Positions 21,050 to 33,130 of a stretch of 64,000 nt of DNA are shown piece by piece. This stretch comes from Trichobilharzia regenti (taxonomy: Eukaryota; Platyhelminthes; Trematoda; Strigeidida; Schistosomatidae). Numbering within the stretch: position 1 is the stretch's first letter; every line of letters begins with the position of its first letter. The stretch lies in the NCBI GenBank assembly GCA_944472135.2, contig OX235263.1, positions 29,131,379 through 29,195,378 of the forward strand. Direction: 5' to 3'. Position numbers and translations under genes: made by a program. A model generated the notes under the pieces. That model searched no databases. It was not told the DNA's origin and saw only the letters and a program-made list of their open reading frames with translations.

Positions 21050-22600
21050 TTAAGTATTCTCTTTATTAAGGAAAAAATACTGCGACGTAGGTAAAACGCT
21101 AGATAATTAAGAACCAAAAATCAAAAATGTATGCAGATTGTCTGTTTTATAATTTATAATTTGAGAGAAAATCTGAAACAATTTCCAAAACACTATCGAG
21201 TTAGTACTCCGAAAAAAACCAGAAATACTTACTTAAATATTTGGCAACTAACGCACAGTTACCGTTTCTGGAAACTGAAAATTATGAAACACAAAACGCT
21301 ATCATGGTGGTATGCAGTCAATACAAATTATACAATACAATAGTATGCAACTACGGAAAGCCAATCAAGGAAAGTGACCTTGAAGGGTTGTCTTAGTGGT
21401 GCAAACAACCTTGGCAAAAAGCACTGTGTACTTTATATTAAGAAACATTTGTGTACAGTGCAGACTGAATAAAAAAGAGAACGAGTGGATTAAAGATATT
21501 TGTTACAGCACACAGAAGAAAGATTATGTTGAACAACTGTAGAATAACAACTACATGGACTTTATTATTGAGCGCCGGCGTATTTTTATTCACTTGGGTT
21601 TCGAGTTAGACATAAGACTTGCATGGATTGTCGATAATTGTTATTCTTCAGGGATATAGACTGTAAATGAATGACACGTTGCTTGATAAAGCCAACATTT
21701 CAATGCTCTGTAGCGACATTTAAGAGGTTTCACCAAGGGGTGGCGGTTAAATCGCTGGTTAGGCATGCCAGTGAGCAAATGTTTACAGCAGGTTACTATT
21801 TCTAGAAATCACCTTTTGGTTATGAATTCTTGGTTTTCTAAAGGCATGATCTTAGGAAATGGCGTCTTCAGGAAAATAATGACCTGTACAGATCAGTTCA
21901 TAGAGCTTAACTAGCGTTGTGATGCGCAGATGTTGGCGATACTACAAACACTACGCATATCAAGCAATTTTGTATCGAATGGACTCAACATTGGTTACTC
22001 TAACAGACTGTTTCTTTGTTATTGTCCTGCGATGGTTGCGTTGATTGTTTCCAGCTATTTGTGTTCATCATTTAAAACCCAGCTGTTCCGACGAACATTT
22101 ATCTTAAAAGATTGTCAGCACTTATGCCTTTCTATTTTTTTGGCAAAACTTCAGTGTTTGGTGCGTTCAAATAGATTCAGAAAGCAATAGTAATTATGTG
22201 AGCCTCGTACGAGTTGGGTTAGTATGTCGAATGAGTACATGTAGGCCAAATAATACTTTTACCATTTTCATTCTAAATTTTTGAGCCTGTTGAAGAAAAT
22301 TCTCACCATTTCTTATGTGCAGATTTGCTTCATGTGACCCATGGTCTGGCTGTCTCAAATGTTTATGAACTATGGTATAAAAGACATCCTACTTAGACAT
22401 ATCAAACTCCACGTCCGTCAACTTTTTATAATTGTAATTCATAGTGTTTCGAGGTCGACAGCTGAAAGTTCAGATTGATTCCTAAGCCTCTGAATCTGGG
22501 CAGCTCATTCTGTTCATGAGCCTAGTCAAGTGGACTTATCTCAGCCAACAGGCACAGCCATACATTTCGATTGGCTACAAAGCGAAGTGAGATAAATAAA
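21050..22600. other. AT-rich DNA, nothing recognised
   Basis: Small frames here (21131-21343, 21930-22190) lack family resemblance, splice context or composition that would set them apart. Confidence 0.4.
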
Positions 22601-22605
22601 TTATT

Positions 22606-22987
22606 ATATTATTATTATATCCTTTAATTCCTAGAGGAACATAGGGCTTCAGCCGCGCGTCTCCATTGCCTTCTGTTTTCGACAACTTTTTCACCCCGCT
22701 CCAAGTCTGCCTACATGCTTTCGTCTCCTCTTCACATAACCTCCTCCAAGTCACCCTCGCAATGACGACCAACTTCTCGCCATCTGATCTTGAGCGAAGT
22801 ATTGAGCAAAGACAACTGTTAATGAAGGTCTGAAGTTTGTTTGAGATACTTTTTATGATGGGCTGGACAAGTCTCTGATCCGTACAGTGAGTAGCACTGA
22901 GTGACTTCACACTGGAGTTGAAAATCCGGATGGATGTTATTTTTGATGCTGAGTTCTGAGTGTTGACCTCCACACAGACTTGAGAGT
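22606..22987 (-). pseudogene. RTE-type LINE 3' end, internally deleted
   Basis: Within the minus frame 22575-23114 the residues from VNTQNSASKITSIRIFNS onward resemble the reverse transcriptase C-terminal region of an RTE LINE (NTKVRIFNSNVKTVLL-like order), followed by INSCLCSILR and VTWRRLCEEETKA. It ends in PLGIKGYNNN, encoded by an (ATT/AAT) tail at 22598-22620. Conserved blocks are missing between these parts, so it is an internal-deletion derivative. The upstream 40 codons of the frame belong to repeat X. Confidence 0.55.
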
Positions 22988-23553
22988 AAGGGTACGGTTG
23001 TGCACTAAATGCACAAAAAGGCATAAAATAAAAAAAACAGACATAAGGAAAAAATGTATTAAAACCAAAATTGGACATCATGATAGTACGAGATATACGC
23101 GTAGCATTATACATTGCAAATGAACGTTGTCAGCCTAGGGAGTTTCTATATTAATGCATTTATTAGTAATACTTGCACTTACCCATTTCATTACACTTTA
23201 TTGATTCACCTTAGCACTTTTACTTTTCTAAAAACAGCTTTCAATCCCTTGTAAACGTTGTACTCACCTCAATATTGGTTGGTTATCGTATGCCGACAAC
23301 CACGGGATGAAAACGAAACGAAGTCGATTTTCCCGCTCAACCTGGAGGACAATTGTACAATTCAATAACTATGCGGCCTGGTTCAGACAATGAGTGTATT
23401 TATATATATCAAATATTTAACTGTTGAAAGATTATTAACTTGTAGACAATCTACGATTTGATATTATATCATACTTGATCGTGACTGTAAAAATGGCATG
23501 CATTTTCATGTAAATTTATATGTTTATATGAGAATATACATTATTATTATTAT
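22988..23553 (+). repeat. Repeat X, copy 1 (CR1-like LINE 3' region)
   Basis: This plus-oriented copy ends in (ATT)n at ~23540-23553. It shares long stretches such as GAGCGGGAAAATCGACTTCG (inverted here) with the minus copies at 34880, 37151 and 45930, and more distantly with 57200. The copy is 5'-truncated. The A+T-rich end with a short repeat tail is that of a LINE or SINE 3' end. Confidence 0.65.
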
Positions 23554-23765
23554 GATGAAAGCCTGTCTTGTTTTTCCGATTCTAGCTTTGATATCCTCGT
23601 CAGTTCCGCCCGCCTGTAGTTGAAACGATGCTTCCCAGGTAGGTGAAGGAGGTTGTTTCTTTCAGGTTCCTCCCATTTATTCTGGCTGATTGTTGTCTGT
23701 TGTTGTTGCTGTGGATATTGGTGTTGGCCAGGAATCTTCATCATCTCTGTTTTATCCATGTTGAC
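23550..23765 (-). pseudogene. RTE-like LINE fragment (reverse transcriptase C-terminal region)
   Basis: The 69-codon frame reads MDKTEMMKI, a glutamine run (QYPQQQQQTT) and then KHRFNYRRAELTRISKLE. The first and middle blocks fit the region after motif C in RTE reverse transcriptases (lysine-threonine-x-x-methionine pattern, then a hydrophobic-LG block). Resemblance is weak and the piece is short. Confidence 0.35.
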
Positions 23766-23869
23766 CTGAAGTCACGCCTATCTTTGATGGTTCTTCAGGC
23801 AACTTGTTGCTTTTCACTTGCATATATTCCAGTTTGTGGGAAATCAGACATATAAATTAATAAATTTTT

Positions 23870-24700
23870 TCTCATATTACAGTACATGAGGAACGCCAGT
23901 TTACAGGCATCATCAAATTGTGTTACAGAAATAGAACCATATTATTCAGTCACAATTTACAGGCGGTAGCAAGATATTTTTACATGCTACTGGACGAAAA
24001 CACCTTACATTGGGGCAACCTTGTGACTTAACTTGAAGCCCTCCTTTGGCTACGTGAGATACCCGTAAGAAAGTTTATGCATCGAGGCATTTACCAGCCA
24101 GCTAGCTGATACATCTTTCAGTGCCTTAGCCCGGGTAAAATTTACACTACAATAGAATAAGTCGTCAATTCAAAGCTTTGAGATGCGGAGCTGTATCAGT
24201 ACAGCTGGCCTAACGTCTTGACAAGCCAGAAACTGCAGCGTGATAAGAAACCACAAGTATGCATGGTATTGCAAAACTAAAAGTCCCCAATAAAGGTTCA
24301 GGATTCACAATAATATATTCTCAGTTTTGTACACAAGGGAAGCCAGTTTCTAGGCATCATTAGTATCCTAAGTAACATATGCAAGGATCACCCATGTTTA
24401 TAACTATTCGCTTTCACAATGTATACACAAATACGGGGAAAGGTGATGTAGTAATATCTATAAGGTCACATTACACAGCTGGAAGCAATGTACGCGGCAT
24501 AACACAAAGCATGTGTGGTTGTTACATTCTCTTCAAAAAGCTTGGGGTGGCGGTAACAATTCTGGACCTTACACATAATCCAGTAGATGATTTAAATATC
24601 AGAACAACTTCAACTTTCTGTCACATGGCAGGCGAACATCCCCCGAGAAATGATACTTTGAAAATACCAAAAAATGTTATCGTAAAACGTCCTTAGGTCC
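23870..24700 (-). repeat. CR1-like 3' UTR debris
   Basis: Positions 23881-23960 are the reverse complement of the 3' region of the CR1-like LINE at 55350-55440 (GTTTACAGGCATCATCAAAT and neighbours). A weaker copy of the same string lies near 24335-24370. The 105-codon frame at 24379-24696 has no recognised domain and is probably chance. Confidence 0.45.
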
Positions 24701-24834
24701 TACGCCTTCGGGAAGAATTAAGAAACTCGACACATTTAGGCGGTACCACTCGTGTTGAGAAATTGAAGGTACTTGTCCACTGTATTTGCAATATTTGAAA
24801 GCGCAGTATCTTCTGGGTGGCTTATAGTAGGTCC

Positions 24835-25065
24835 CTTAGATGCACCGGCATCAATATTAGATGGTTGGAGGCAGTCAGAAGGAAGCCTCGGACCTAGCTT
24901 TCGCGCTCGTCAGCGAGGTGTATCTGCGACGCCGGAGGAACTCACATCCGTAATAAGACTCGAACCCGCTTCACCCAGTGCTGCAGTCAAGGAAGTTACC
25001 ACCGATCTGCTCGGGGTCGCGATTCACGTCCTGTTAACTGTACTGAATAATCTTGATTGGGCACT
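24835..25065 (+). repeat. Third copy of the 6481-6803 repeat
   Basis: ATATTAGATGGTTGGAGGCA and TCACCCAGTGCTGCAGTCA match the left arm and centre of the palindrome at 6481-6687. Only one arm is present. The frame read through it (24773-25078) corresponds to the frames seen in the palindrome, but this reflects shared repeat DNA. Confidence 0.65.
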
Positions 25066-25099
25066 AGCTGGCAACTAGACACATAACACTGGCATCAAA

Positions 25100-25640
25100 C
25101 TCGTGTCCAATCAAATTAAAGGTTTATTTATCTGCTTACTATTAGTGTACTCTTTAAACAACTTCCAAGTACTCGATTAATTTTTGTATGATATGAACTT
25201 CCGAGTACATATTGCATTTAACCGCTGTTCATAAGACTCGCTTAAAGTATTTGTTACTTTTACAAGAGAATTATCACTCGGTTTTATTGCACATTTCTGC
25301 CAACTCTGGTGTCGTATTCCATTCCTATTGTCGGTTTAGTGGAAAGTCGTATTTCTTGACTTTTAATTGAGATTTTTCTTAAATTAAAAAAAAATGTAAA
25401 GTTATTTTTTCCCTTGGTTTTTTTAATGCGAAGACAATATCTCTATATCTCTTTATGTGCTACACAAACAGACTTTATAGCAGACTGTTCCGTCTGACTC
25501 TAATGTCAGAAAGAACAACCTAACTGTAAATTCATCATACATCAATTTGTGTAATTTATATAATAACTTATCCATGCCTGTACAATTGGTATGTTCCTGC
25601 ATAAACAGGAAGGAATATATTATTATTATTTAACATGAAA
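25100..25640. other. AT-rich DNA with a short match to a LINE 3' UTR
   Basis: AATGCGAAGACAATATCTCT near 25425 resembles AATGCGAAGACAATACTTCT near 55170 in the 3' region of the CR1-like LINE, suggesting an old truncated insertion. No gene was seen. Confidence 0.4.
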
Positions 25641-25685
25641 ATCTGTTTCTGATATTATTTTATCCACATAAATGAATCACTTACG

Positions 25686-25961
25686 TGAATGACGCACAGT
25701 TTGTTCAAGAACGGAAATATCTGACGGGCGTTGATATGGCATATCCCCTATTTGAAGTGGTGTCTCTGGCTTAACCCTGACGGCATTTGCGCGGTTTCGT
25801 TGATTCGAGTAGGAGCTAGTCCTCCGGGCATATGCAGCAGACGTGATTTCGGTGCTCGATTTCATCTTGTTGGATGAATTTATATGAACATTGTTGTTCG
25901 ATATTGTTCTCGAACATTTAATAATTCCTTCTGTGACAGGACGCTTTAATACATGGTTCAT
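25686..25961 (-). CDS. Candidate first coding exon of an unidentified host gene
   Basis: The minus strand has a 94-codon frame from ATG 25961. Its last codons overlap a strong donor (CAC|GTAAGTGAT at 25680-25686), so the exon probably ends at 25686 and the apparent stop is intronic. The peptide is basic and Ser/Asn-rich (SRTISNNNVHINSSN, RRTSSYSNQRNRANAV) with PLQIGDMPYQRPSDIS near the end. I do not recognise the family. Its GC content and lack of repeat matches set it apart from the DNA around it. A BEL/Pao LTR begins 130 bases upstream in the opposite orientation. Downstream exons to the left were not found. Confidence 0.45.
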
Positions 25962-26092
25962 TCAATGATTATTTGGCATACCGAGTAAGCTTCGCGTACA
26001 TTTCGACGACTGTCGTTCGATAAATATTTTGCAGCTTGGCGGAAACCTGTACTCGATCGCAAACTGCCCTATCAGCTATTGTGTAGTACCTA

Positions 26093-26461
26093 TCTCAATG
26101 TAGTTGAAGACTGAACGATCAATTCATGGTTGTTTGCTCAAACCCAACTTCCCTATATTTTCGTGGAGAGATCGATACACCAGTCATCGTCTCATCGGTC
26201 GCTGTTCAGAACGAAGTCAGGCCAAAACTGTCAGAAGTAACATTGTGATTTATTATTTTAATATTTGTTCATAGACCTTAGTTAAAGCAAATTTTAAAGT
26301 TGGAGATATGTTGGTGTTACAATAAAGAATTCTCGAGTAGCCAATCGGTGTTTTGGTTTTCCGTCAGTTATTACTAAGCGTTTCTGAGAAACTTCAAGGA
26401 ACAGCGAGAGTCCCAGCGTGGCAAGAGCTGGGCATTGACGGTTTACGAGACGTGGCTGACA
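26093..26461 (+). repeat. BEL/Pao LTR (copy F)
   Basis: This 369 bp LTR aligns end to end with the LTRs of copies A-E. It ends GACGTGGCTGACA and contains the polyadenylation signal AATAAA near 26322. Its first bases (CTCAATG in place of GACAATG) are altered. No matching 3' LTR lies downstream, so it belongs to a truncated element. Confidence 0.85.
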
Positions 26462-26700
26462 GTTTCTGACAGTACAACGTCAGTTTTTAAACCGTTTTGG
26501 ACAGTTGGCACAACTTTGGATAGTCACCGTTCATTTTTCCTGGTGCCGGTCAAGTCCTCTTTGGACAGGCAATATCTGGAACGTTTTTGGAATTGGTTCA
26601 AGTTCAACAATGCCTGGGTCAAAGAAGGGACAGATCGTCTTGGATGCAAACAGGAAAGTGAGTCATGGTGACTTGTCTGTTACTTGTGACGAAATGTTAG
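26462..26700 (+). pseudogene. BEL/Pao leader and first gag codons (copy F)
   Basis: The leader (26462-26609) leads to the gag ATG at 26610. The frame reads MPGSKKGQIVLDANRKVSHG and on to LSVTCDEM, then the match to other gag copies ends at about 26697 with a stop. The element is thus cut off after ~29 gag codons and followed by unrelated DNA. No target duplication was identified. Confidence 0.8.
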
Positions 26701-26704
26701 GTTA

Positions 26705-28980
26705 GGTTTCATAAAGTTTAGATTTTTGTTATTGTCCTGACGGCATATTATATGCTTTGATTGAGGTTAATTCACAAAATTGTTTTGAAATCGATTTCTG
26801 CAAGTAAGGGCTACGCATCATATTCCTAAATGCCTCCAGAAGCGAAGCCTCTTCAGAATCTATTAATGGAGCCCCAGCTCCTCTATTGCGAAACTTATTA
26901 TAGAGACAGGAAATAAAACTGACGTTGATACGTTTTTAAGCCTATCTGTAAAACGTGTTTGGATTGCATCCTGAAGTTTGTGGAAATCCAAGTGTGATTA
27001 GGAAGTTTAAACCCCCTTTGTGAGTTCCAAAACTATTCGTCATCATACGAAACCTTTGTTAAACTTCGTTTTGATACCGGTCAGGGTAGATATACTAATA
27101 CCTGTTATTTGGTTTAGTGATCTTCATTGTTATTTTGAACTTCAATATGTGATTTTGATTCCACCTAAATTTATGTCTAACCTCTTAACTGTATTAATTT
27201 GATATGTATTCCTATGACAAGTCCATGCGTGACCAGTGTCCACAATGTGTTGCACAAATATGACACTACACGACTCAGACAAATTACGTCTTCTTATTAC
27301 TTTGTCGAAATATCCACTTTTGTCAAAAATAATGACTGATGTAATCGCACATTGACATAAGCTTTCATTAATTCTTACTGTGCTATCTCGTTGATATTAT
27401 ATTGGTAGTTATATTCATGTACACATCCTGTGCATCCTTGTTTTCTTTTTTAAGCAATCTGTAGTTCCAGTGACCTCGTGGGATCCTTCGCTGAAGAAAG
27501 TGGTTTTCAGTATCGTTGATTTTGTATTGAATACCAATAAATGTATTCCCTATACCTCAAATAGATATTCTACTTGTTAATAGTCAAAAATAACTTTATA
27601 AAATGTTTTGAGCTACAGAGTTAGGGTCATGTGTTGTATTAAGTAGTACGTTTAGAAGATGCGTCTGCTTCTTAGGTATATTATCGTCAATATGGAGTAC
27701 ATTCTCGCTCACGCGATAAATCTGTTAGCAGTAATTACTATCAGTACCTATATTTTGTAAGGATGGTATATAACGAAACGTACTAATTCAGTAGTCAAAG
27801 GTTAGAACTATCCGTTAAAATTGAAACAGGTGCTCATGTAAGGGAAAACCGATTCATGTAGGTGATGAAGTTTATAGCATCGCTTACATGCGAATGGTTA
27901 AGGTTATTTATTTAGAAATGATGGTAACTTTTTGATGGTTTAAGGGACGTTTCGTTTGATAGAAAATAGGTGAGACATTGTAGCTGAAAAATAGTATAAG
28001 TGGATAAGCAACATCAACTGGCCAATATACAAACATTTTGAAGTAAAACTCGATCGGGCAAAGTATTTCGCAGACAGTAGTAGAGCAGTTTTATGAAACT
28101 ATTAATCTAATGAGTAACTGAATTTGTCTATGAATTAAGACTGAAAGCAAACGGCATATTGGTAAACTAAACGACTACCATTATTCGGTTTCGTTAGAAT
28201 AAGTATCCCAATACTATTTCACTCATCATTCAGTCTTTTGGATAACTTATTAACATGGCTTTTACTTAAGAATCCAAATTACTAAGTAAAGGTTAATATC
28301 CATAAGATTAAGTTGTCGCCAATGCAAGTAAATATGTTCATATCTAGGAAATACTTAGGTCTGGAGTTGTTTTTTCTACTACCACAACACCAGGTAACTC
28401 ACCAATTAGTCACAAAGTAAAACTAGATCTGTCAAGGACAGTTTGCTCCTGACTTCTAGATATTGTGAAGGAAGTACTATATCCATAGTTTAATAGGAAC
28501 AGACGCATAATATCAATTCGAAACTAGGTAACTACGTTTCGCAGCTACAGAAAACACCACGTTACAATCTATTCCTTTAATCGTGTCAATAAATGTGACA
28601 TCGGTTAAGACTAGACAAGGAACAATACTGGTTTTCACAAAATCCATTTGTGTTCCTTAATACAATGTACATTCCGTAATTATAGGCAAACTAGGAAACG
28701 CACCAAGTCATCACAAATATACGAACAATAATTGAGCGTACAAGGTGGGGTAGATTTAAAGGAATGCCTACTCGATATGGCTCAGAGTCCATGTGAAGTG
28801 ACACATGCCTACATCTGAAGGTCCGTGTGTAAGGTATCGCATTTCGTCTAAGTGACTTAATGGGTCGCCTCCTTGTTCAACAAATGCTCAGTCCATGAAT
28901 TCCAATTATACCTGCGGAACTTTTACAACAAAAGAATACCCAGCTTGGGTGTTGTTACACTAGAGTCCCTCAGTTTTCAG
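26705..28980. other. AT-rich DNA, nothing recognised
   Basis: A 2.3 kb stretch with no open frame over 60 codons that resembles a family. Positions 28770-29000 may be a decayed LINE piece next to the RTE fragment, but I could not assign it. Confidence 0.4.
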
Positions 28981-29063
28981 GTAAATCACACTTAATATCA
29001 ATATCACCGCTTTTAGTTGAAAAAGTCATTCGACTATGTCACAGATGCTTTTGGCTGGATTCC

Positions 29064-29460
29064 TCAGTACCAAGTATTATTCCCTATGAGAGTGCATTGA
29101 AGGAACCCTGCAGGGTGATATTGCAGCTTCGCCGAAAATTGAAGAGAAGTGGATAGTTGAACATCTCGTCTACGCCAGAGTCGGCGTAAACTGGCAAATG
29201 CGAAACGAGCCCCCTGTATTACTGCTGAGATTTCGTCAGAGATCAACCCGTTGGGGCTGATGGTACTTCCCAAATAAGTGAAGCGGTCAACGTGCTCTAC
29301 CACTTCACTTCCTGCTTTTAAACTAGGAGTCGATGTAGTCCAGTCCTGCAACATACAGCATACATCAATTGCTCGGGATGCCAAGGTCTTGCCTAGTGAT
29401 GCTTGTTTTCCTATTTGGCAAAGTGTCCTAACATTAAAAGCTCCTATATGAATATGGGAA
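29064..29460 (-). pseudogene. RTE-type LINE with endonuclease fused to reverse transcriptase end
   Basis: Reading the minus strand from 29460, the frame opens with the start of an apurinic-type endonuclease (IGAFNVRTLCQIGKQ). After ASRAIDVCC it jumps to the late reverse transcriptase segment [26 protein letters not shown] and [14 protein letters not shown]. All sequence between these parts of the ORF (about 650-700 codons in RTE elements) is missing, without a break of frame. The C-terminus then frameshifts. Confidence 0.75.
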
Positions 29461-29469
29461 CAGAGGGGG

Positions 29470-29990
29470 TGTTACGGGTCATAGATTATGGTTTTAGTCC
29501 ATTTCTCGCATGTATTCAGATGCTTATCCACTAATGTAGTGACGAGCTGACTGAGTTTTACACCGCTAGTCCTACTAACTACCTTCAACATCCTTCTCAG
29601 AATGGTACAGTCCTTTTTCATTAACCCAGGAAAGACTAACGGGGAGCAGTAAAGTAGAATAGGTAGGATACGAGAGTTGATAAATTGTGAAGGCAGAGGT
29701 TGAGGGACTCCAGTTAGTCTGATTTTCTTAATGTAGTAGGTTAGACGAAACACTTTCTTGGAAATCATTTGGATATGAGGTGACCAAGTAAGGTCGGAAG
29801 ATAGAACTAATCCAAGGTATTTTGCATTAGACTTTGTTTCAGTTATAGTCCCCTCAATGCTACAGGTATCATGAGTGCTTACTAGTGTTTGTAGATCTCC
29901 TTTATGCCTAAAGGAGAAGTCGATAGTCTGGCATTTTGAGGGATTAAGCGTGAGGCCATTTAGTTTAGACCACTAACTAATTAACTAACT
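29470..29990 (-). pseudogene. CR1/Jockey-like LINE fragment, family II, copy 1
   Basis: The minus strand reads, before and into the 98-codon frame at 29472-29768, LTLNPSKCQTIDFSF, NAKYLGLVLSSDLTW, RLTYYIKKIRLTGV and ILPILLYCSPLVFPGLM. This is the palm-to-thumb region of a LINE reverse transcriptase, with conserved LNPSKC and YLG. Motifs A-C are absent. A diverged second copy lies at 31385-32083. Confidence 0.7.
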
Positions 29991-30159
29991 CATGAGATAT
30001 AACGAGACAGATTGTGAGAGTTATCTCGGGTAAGTGGAGAAATTATTGTAAGATAACTATTTTTTCAGTTAGACAAGAACTAAATGAAAAAATACGATTA
30101 TCATTTGTTGACATTTTGCCTATTTTTATCCACGTTTTAGCGTTTCATTATACCTGGAC

Positions 30160-30950
30160 TATAGATCATTCTGACAGACTGACTTTCAACATAGAAGCTT
30201 GCACACAAATGCACCCGCTTAAATTAGCACATTCCATGTAGCACACAAAAGTAAAGGAAAAAAGAAATTGAATGGAATTCTAATGAGCATAAATGTAATG
30301 AAAAACGAACAGTCATAAGTAAAAAATATAAGGGTTGCTCAGATAAGTGAGATTGCACAGAGTCAATGCATCTGTGTCATTAACAACGTTTGGAATCACA
30401 TTTCTACTTAACACTAGGCTTAACCCCAATATTACTCACCATAGGAGACTACTTAACACAGAAGAAAGGGTACAGACACTGCGATCAAAAACCAGTAGTC
30501 TTTTCATATCTTCCAGTTTCAACGGTCACTTCTCGCAGCCTAAGTGGACAATACCATCAGCATACACTAAGTTGACAAGACTGTTCCCTGATAAGTCCCT
30601 AAAGTGAGTGACAGACAGTTCAGTTAATACATGTATGATGAATGTGAACTAAAATAAGGAGGACAGTTGTAGAAATGAGCCTTGTATTATATCCTTCTTG
30701 GAAATATCAGTTCCCTCATAGTTTAGTTCCAGTATTAAGTGAATGGAATGCAGTCTACAGATTCATGAAATTCACATACTGACCTACTTTTTTTCCAGAA
30801 TCCTAGTTGATATCTCCTCAGCAAAGTGAGAAATGGGCATCGTACTTGTGTAAACTCAATAGGCTGTGAACTGCTGCCAATGAAAACGACAACGATTTTT
30901 GGAATTACGTAATTCCAAAAACGATCATATAATTTTTTATACTGACTTCG
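30160..30950 (-). pseudogene. RTE-type LINE remnant, heavily decayed
   Basis: Markers of the RTE 3' end (CATTCCATGTAGCACACAAA, then ATGCATCTGTG) are followed by blocks matching its reverse transcriptase coding strand, such as the complement of the LRVEDMKRL region near 30480-30540. No frame is preserved. Confidence 0.6.
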
Positions 30951-31029
30951 GTTCCATCAGATGAAATTAAAGGGAAGAGCTGAAAATAGAGGGGATGTTT
31001 AGGGTTAGACAGTATAGATTTAGACCATT

Positions 31030-31384
31030 TATGAATTTTTTTTTTTTTCAAATTAAGCTTTTTAAATGGGGAAAAAAAATTAAAGGTAAAACAATAAATG
31101 AAAATATTTTTTTAATAAAAGTGTATTGTTCAATAAATAAAAATTATTACTGGACTGGCCTTCAATTTCCGTTCTACCAACAGTTGTGGTCTTTTAGACG
31201 AGCTAGGGTGGACATGTTAAAGTGTCTTTCTAGGCTCCGTTTGAACCCATCAGGGTTTTCACAACATCTTATTTCAGGTGGTAGTTGGTTCCAAAGAGTG
31301 CAATATTTTATGGTGAAAAAGTTTGCCCTAATGGATTTTCTGTGGGTAGCCACCTTGACAAGGTAGTCGTGGTTTCGCAGCTGA
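31030..31384 (-). mobile_element. Short 5'-truncated CR1-like LINE insertion
   Basis: Bases 31149-31384 are identical by eye to 39053-39288, the C-terminal end of a CR1-like ORF (encoding LWNQLPPEIRCCENPDGFKR and the last 20 or so codons). On the 3' side (31030-31148) lies an AT-rich UTR ending in a run of A (read on minus). The insertion splits family II LINE copy 2. Confidence 0.75.
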
Positions 31385-32083
31385 GTTTAGATGTCTTTCA
31401 ACTAATGCATTAACGAGCTGACTGAATGGTACACCACTTGCCCTACTGAAAACCTTAATACCCTGCACAATACGACATAGTCGTTTTTGAGTAATTCAGG
31501 GAAGAATAAGGGGGAGCAGTAAAGACCAATGCGACAGTTAACAAATTTTAAAAAGAGGTTGAATGATTCCTGACTGTCTTGACTACATTACGTGGTAAGC
31601 TAGACTGAGGGTTTTCTTAGAAATCGACAAGATATAATTGACCAAGAAAGACCAGAGGATAGAACTACTCCAAGGTATTTTATGGTAGAATTAGTTTCTG
31701 TTTCAGTGCCCTCATTGATACAAGCATCTTGTGAACGACATAGTTCTTGTAGTTCACGCTTATGAGTGAAGGGAAAGTTAACTGCCTGACATTTAGAGGG
31801 ATTTAGCGTAAGACCATGTACCTTAAACTACAGATAGGAAACAGTTAAGTTTTCTGCAGTCACATTGTAACATGACAGGAAGTGAGACGGTCAGATCACC
31901 AGCGTATTTGACGAAGTTGCAGTCATTAGAAAGAGAAAGGTCATGTAAGACGAGAGAGAGAATAAAGAAAAGGAGAGATAAAAATACCCTGAGGAATACC
32001 AGCTTCAGCAAGCGAAGCGGAAGATTTACCCTAATATACAGTACGCTGCATTCCATTTGAGAAATGATAATGCGACCAATCAA
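31385..32083 (-). pseudogene. CR1/Jockey-like LINE fragment, family II, copy 2
   Basis: This copy is homologous to 29470-29990 and extends further 5'. Its minus frame 31823-32083 contains CNFVKYAGDLTVSLPV, where YADD of motif C has become YAGD. Downstream blocks carry the LNPSKCQAVNF-like segment. The catalytic change and frame breaks show it is inactive. Confidence 0.65.
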
Positions 32084-32369
32084 CTACCCAGGGCCCATGT
32101 TTGCACGACCGAAACCTTATTCAACTGAAGTAATCTAGGTTCTGAGTCAGTAACAACGGCATATGCTGACTTAAAGCTCAGCACAAAAGTGGCAAAGCAC
32201 AGAAACCACTTGCAAAGTAGGAGACGAGACCCGGGTGGAAGAAGAGATTACTGAAAGGTATCTATTTTTCATTTAGCAAAGAACAAGATTAAGAACTACA
32301 CTTATCATTTGTTGAAATTTCGGAGATCATTTATCAATGTTTCGCATTTAGTTATGCCTAGACTGCTTC

Positions 32370-33130
32370 ATTCTGACTAGCTTTCAGTATGAGTTTCCAG
32401 AGAAGTCCACATGTTTAATTTACCACATTCCATGTAGCATGTAAGGGTAGAGACATAAAATTAAATGGAAATTTAACGGGCGAAAATGCGAGGGAGAATT
32501 ATTAGTGACGAGGAAAAACATGAGTTGAATAGATACGTGAGACTACACAGAGTGAATGCATCTGTGCCAGTAACAAAGATTTGCAATCATATCTATAGCA
32601 GTTCTAGCGATCGCTTGGTATGCCAACACGTGTTCTAGCCATCTCAACCTATTCAGCTTCCCCACCTTGAAGACTAACTTACCCTCGCTACCTTAACATT
32701 TATGCGTAACCTCAACAGCACTCGCCATATTATACAGCTTTACTCATGGGATAGAACACAGACACCAATAATCAAACATCTGTATTCTTTTCATATTTTC
32801 CAGCATCAGAGGTTACTTCTTATAGCCTAGGTGGGTATTATCATCAGCAAACTGTGAGTTGATGAGACTATTCCCTGATGTCTCTAAAGTCATTTACAGA
32901 CTATCCTACTAATATATGTGTGACTGAATTGAACTTTTATCAGGATGACAGCTTAAGAATTCAGCCTTGTGTAACATCCCACTCGGAAATGTGTTTTCTC
33001 GGAAAATTCGCAAACAGTAATCACTGAATAGAAAACATACTGTAGGCTTACTGAAACTCATAAACTGACGCACTACTTTTGCAGGCAATGTAGCGTTTCC
33101 TCGATAAAGTGAGAATTGAATATTTCGGCT
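32370..33130 (-). pseudogene. RTE-type LINE remnant, duplicate of 30160-30950
   Basis: The order of markers is the same as at 30160: CATTCCATGTAGCATGTAAG, GTGAATGCATCTGTGCC, then reverse transcriptase blocks including a LFSDYCLRIF-type segment. The two remnants align along their whole length, in step with the duplicated family II LINE pieces. Confidence 0.55.

Noticed and set aside
24379..24696. 105-codon plus-strand frame as a gene
   Set aside because: No recognised domain; it overlaps LINE 3' UTR debris and has no splice context.
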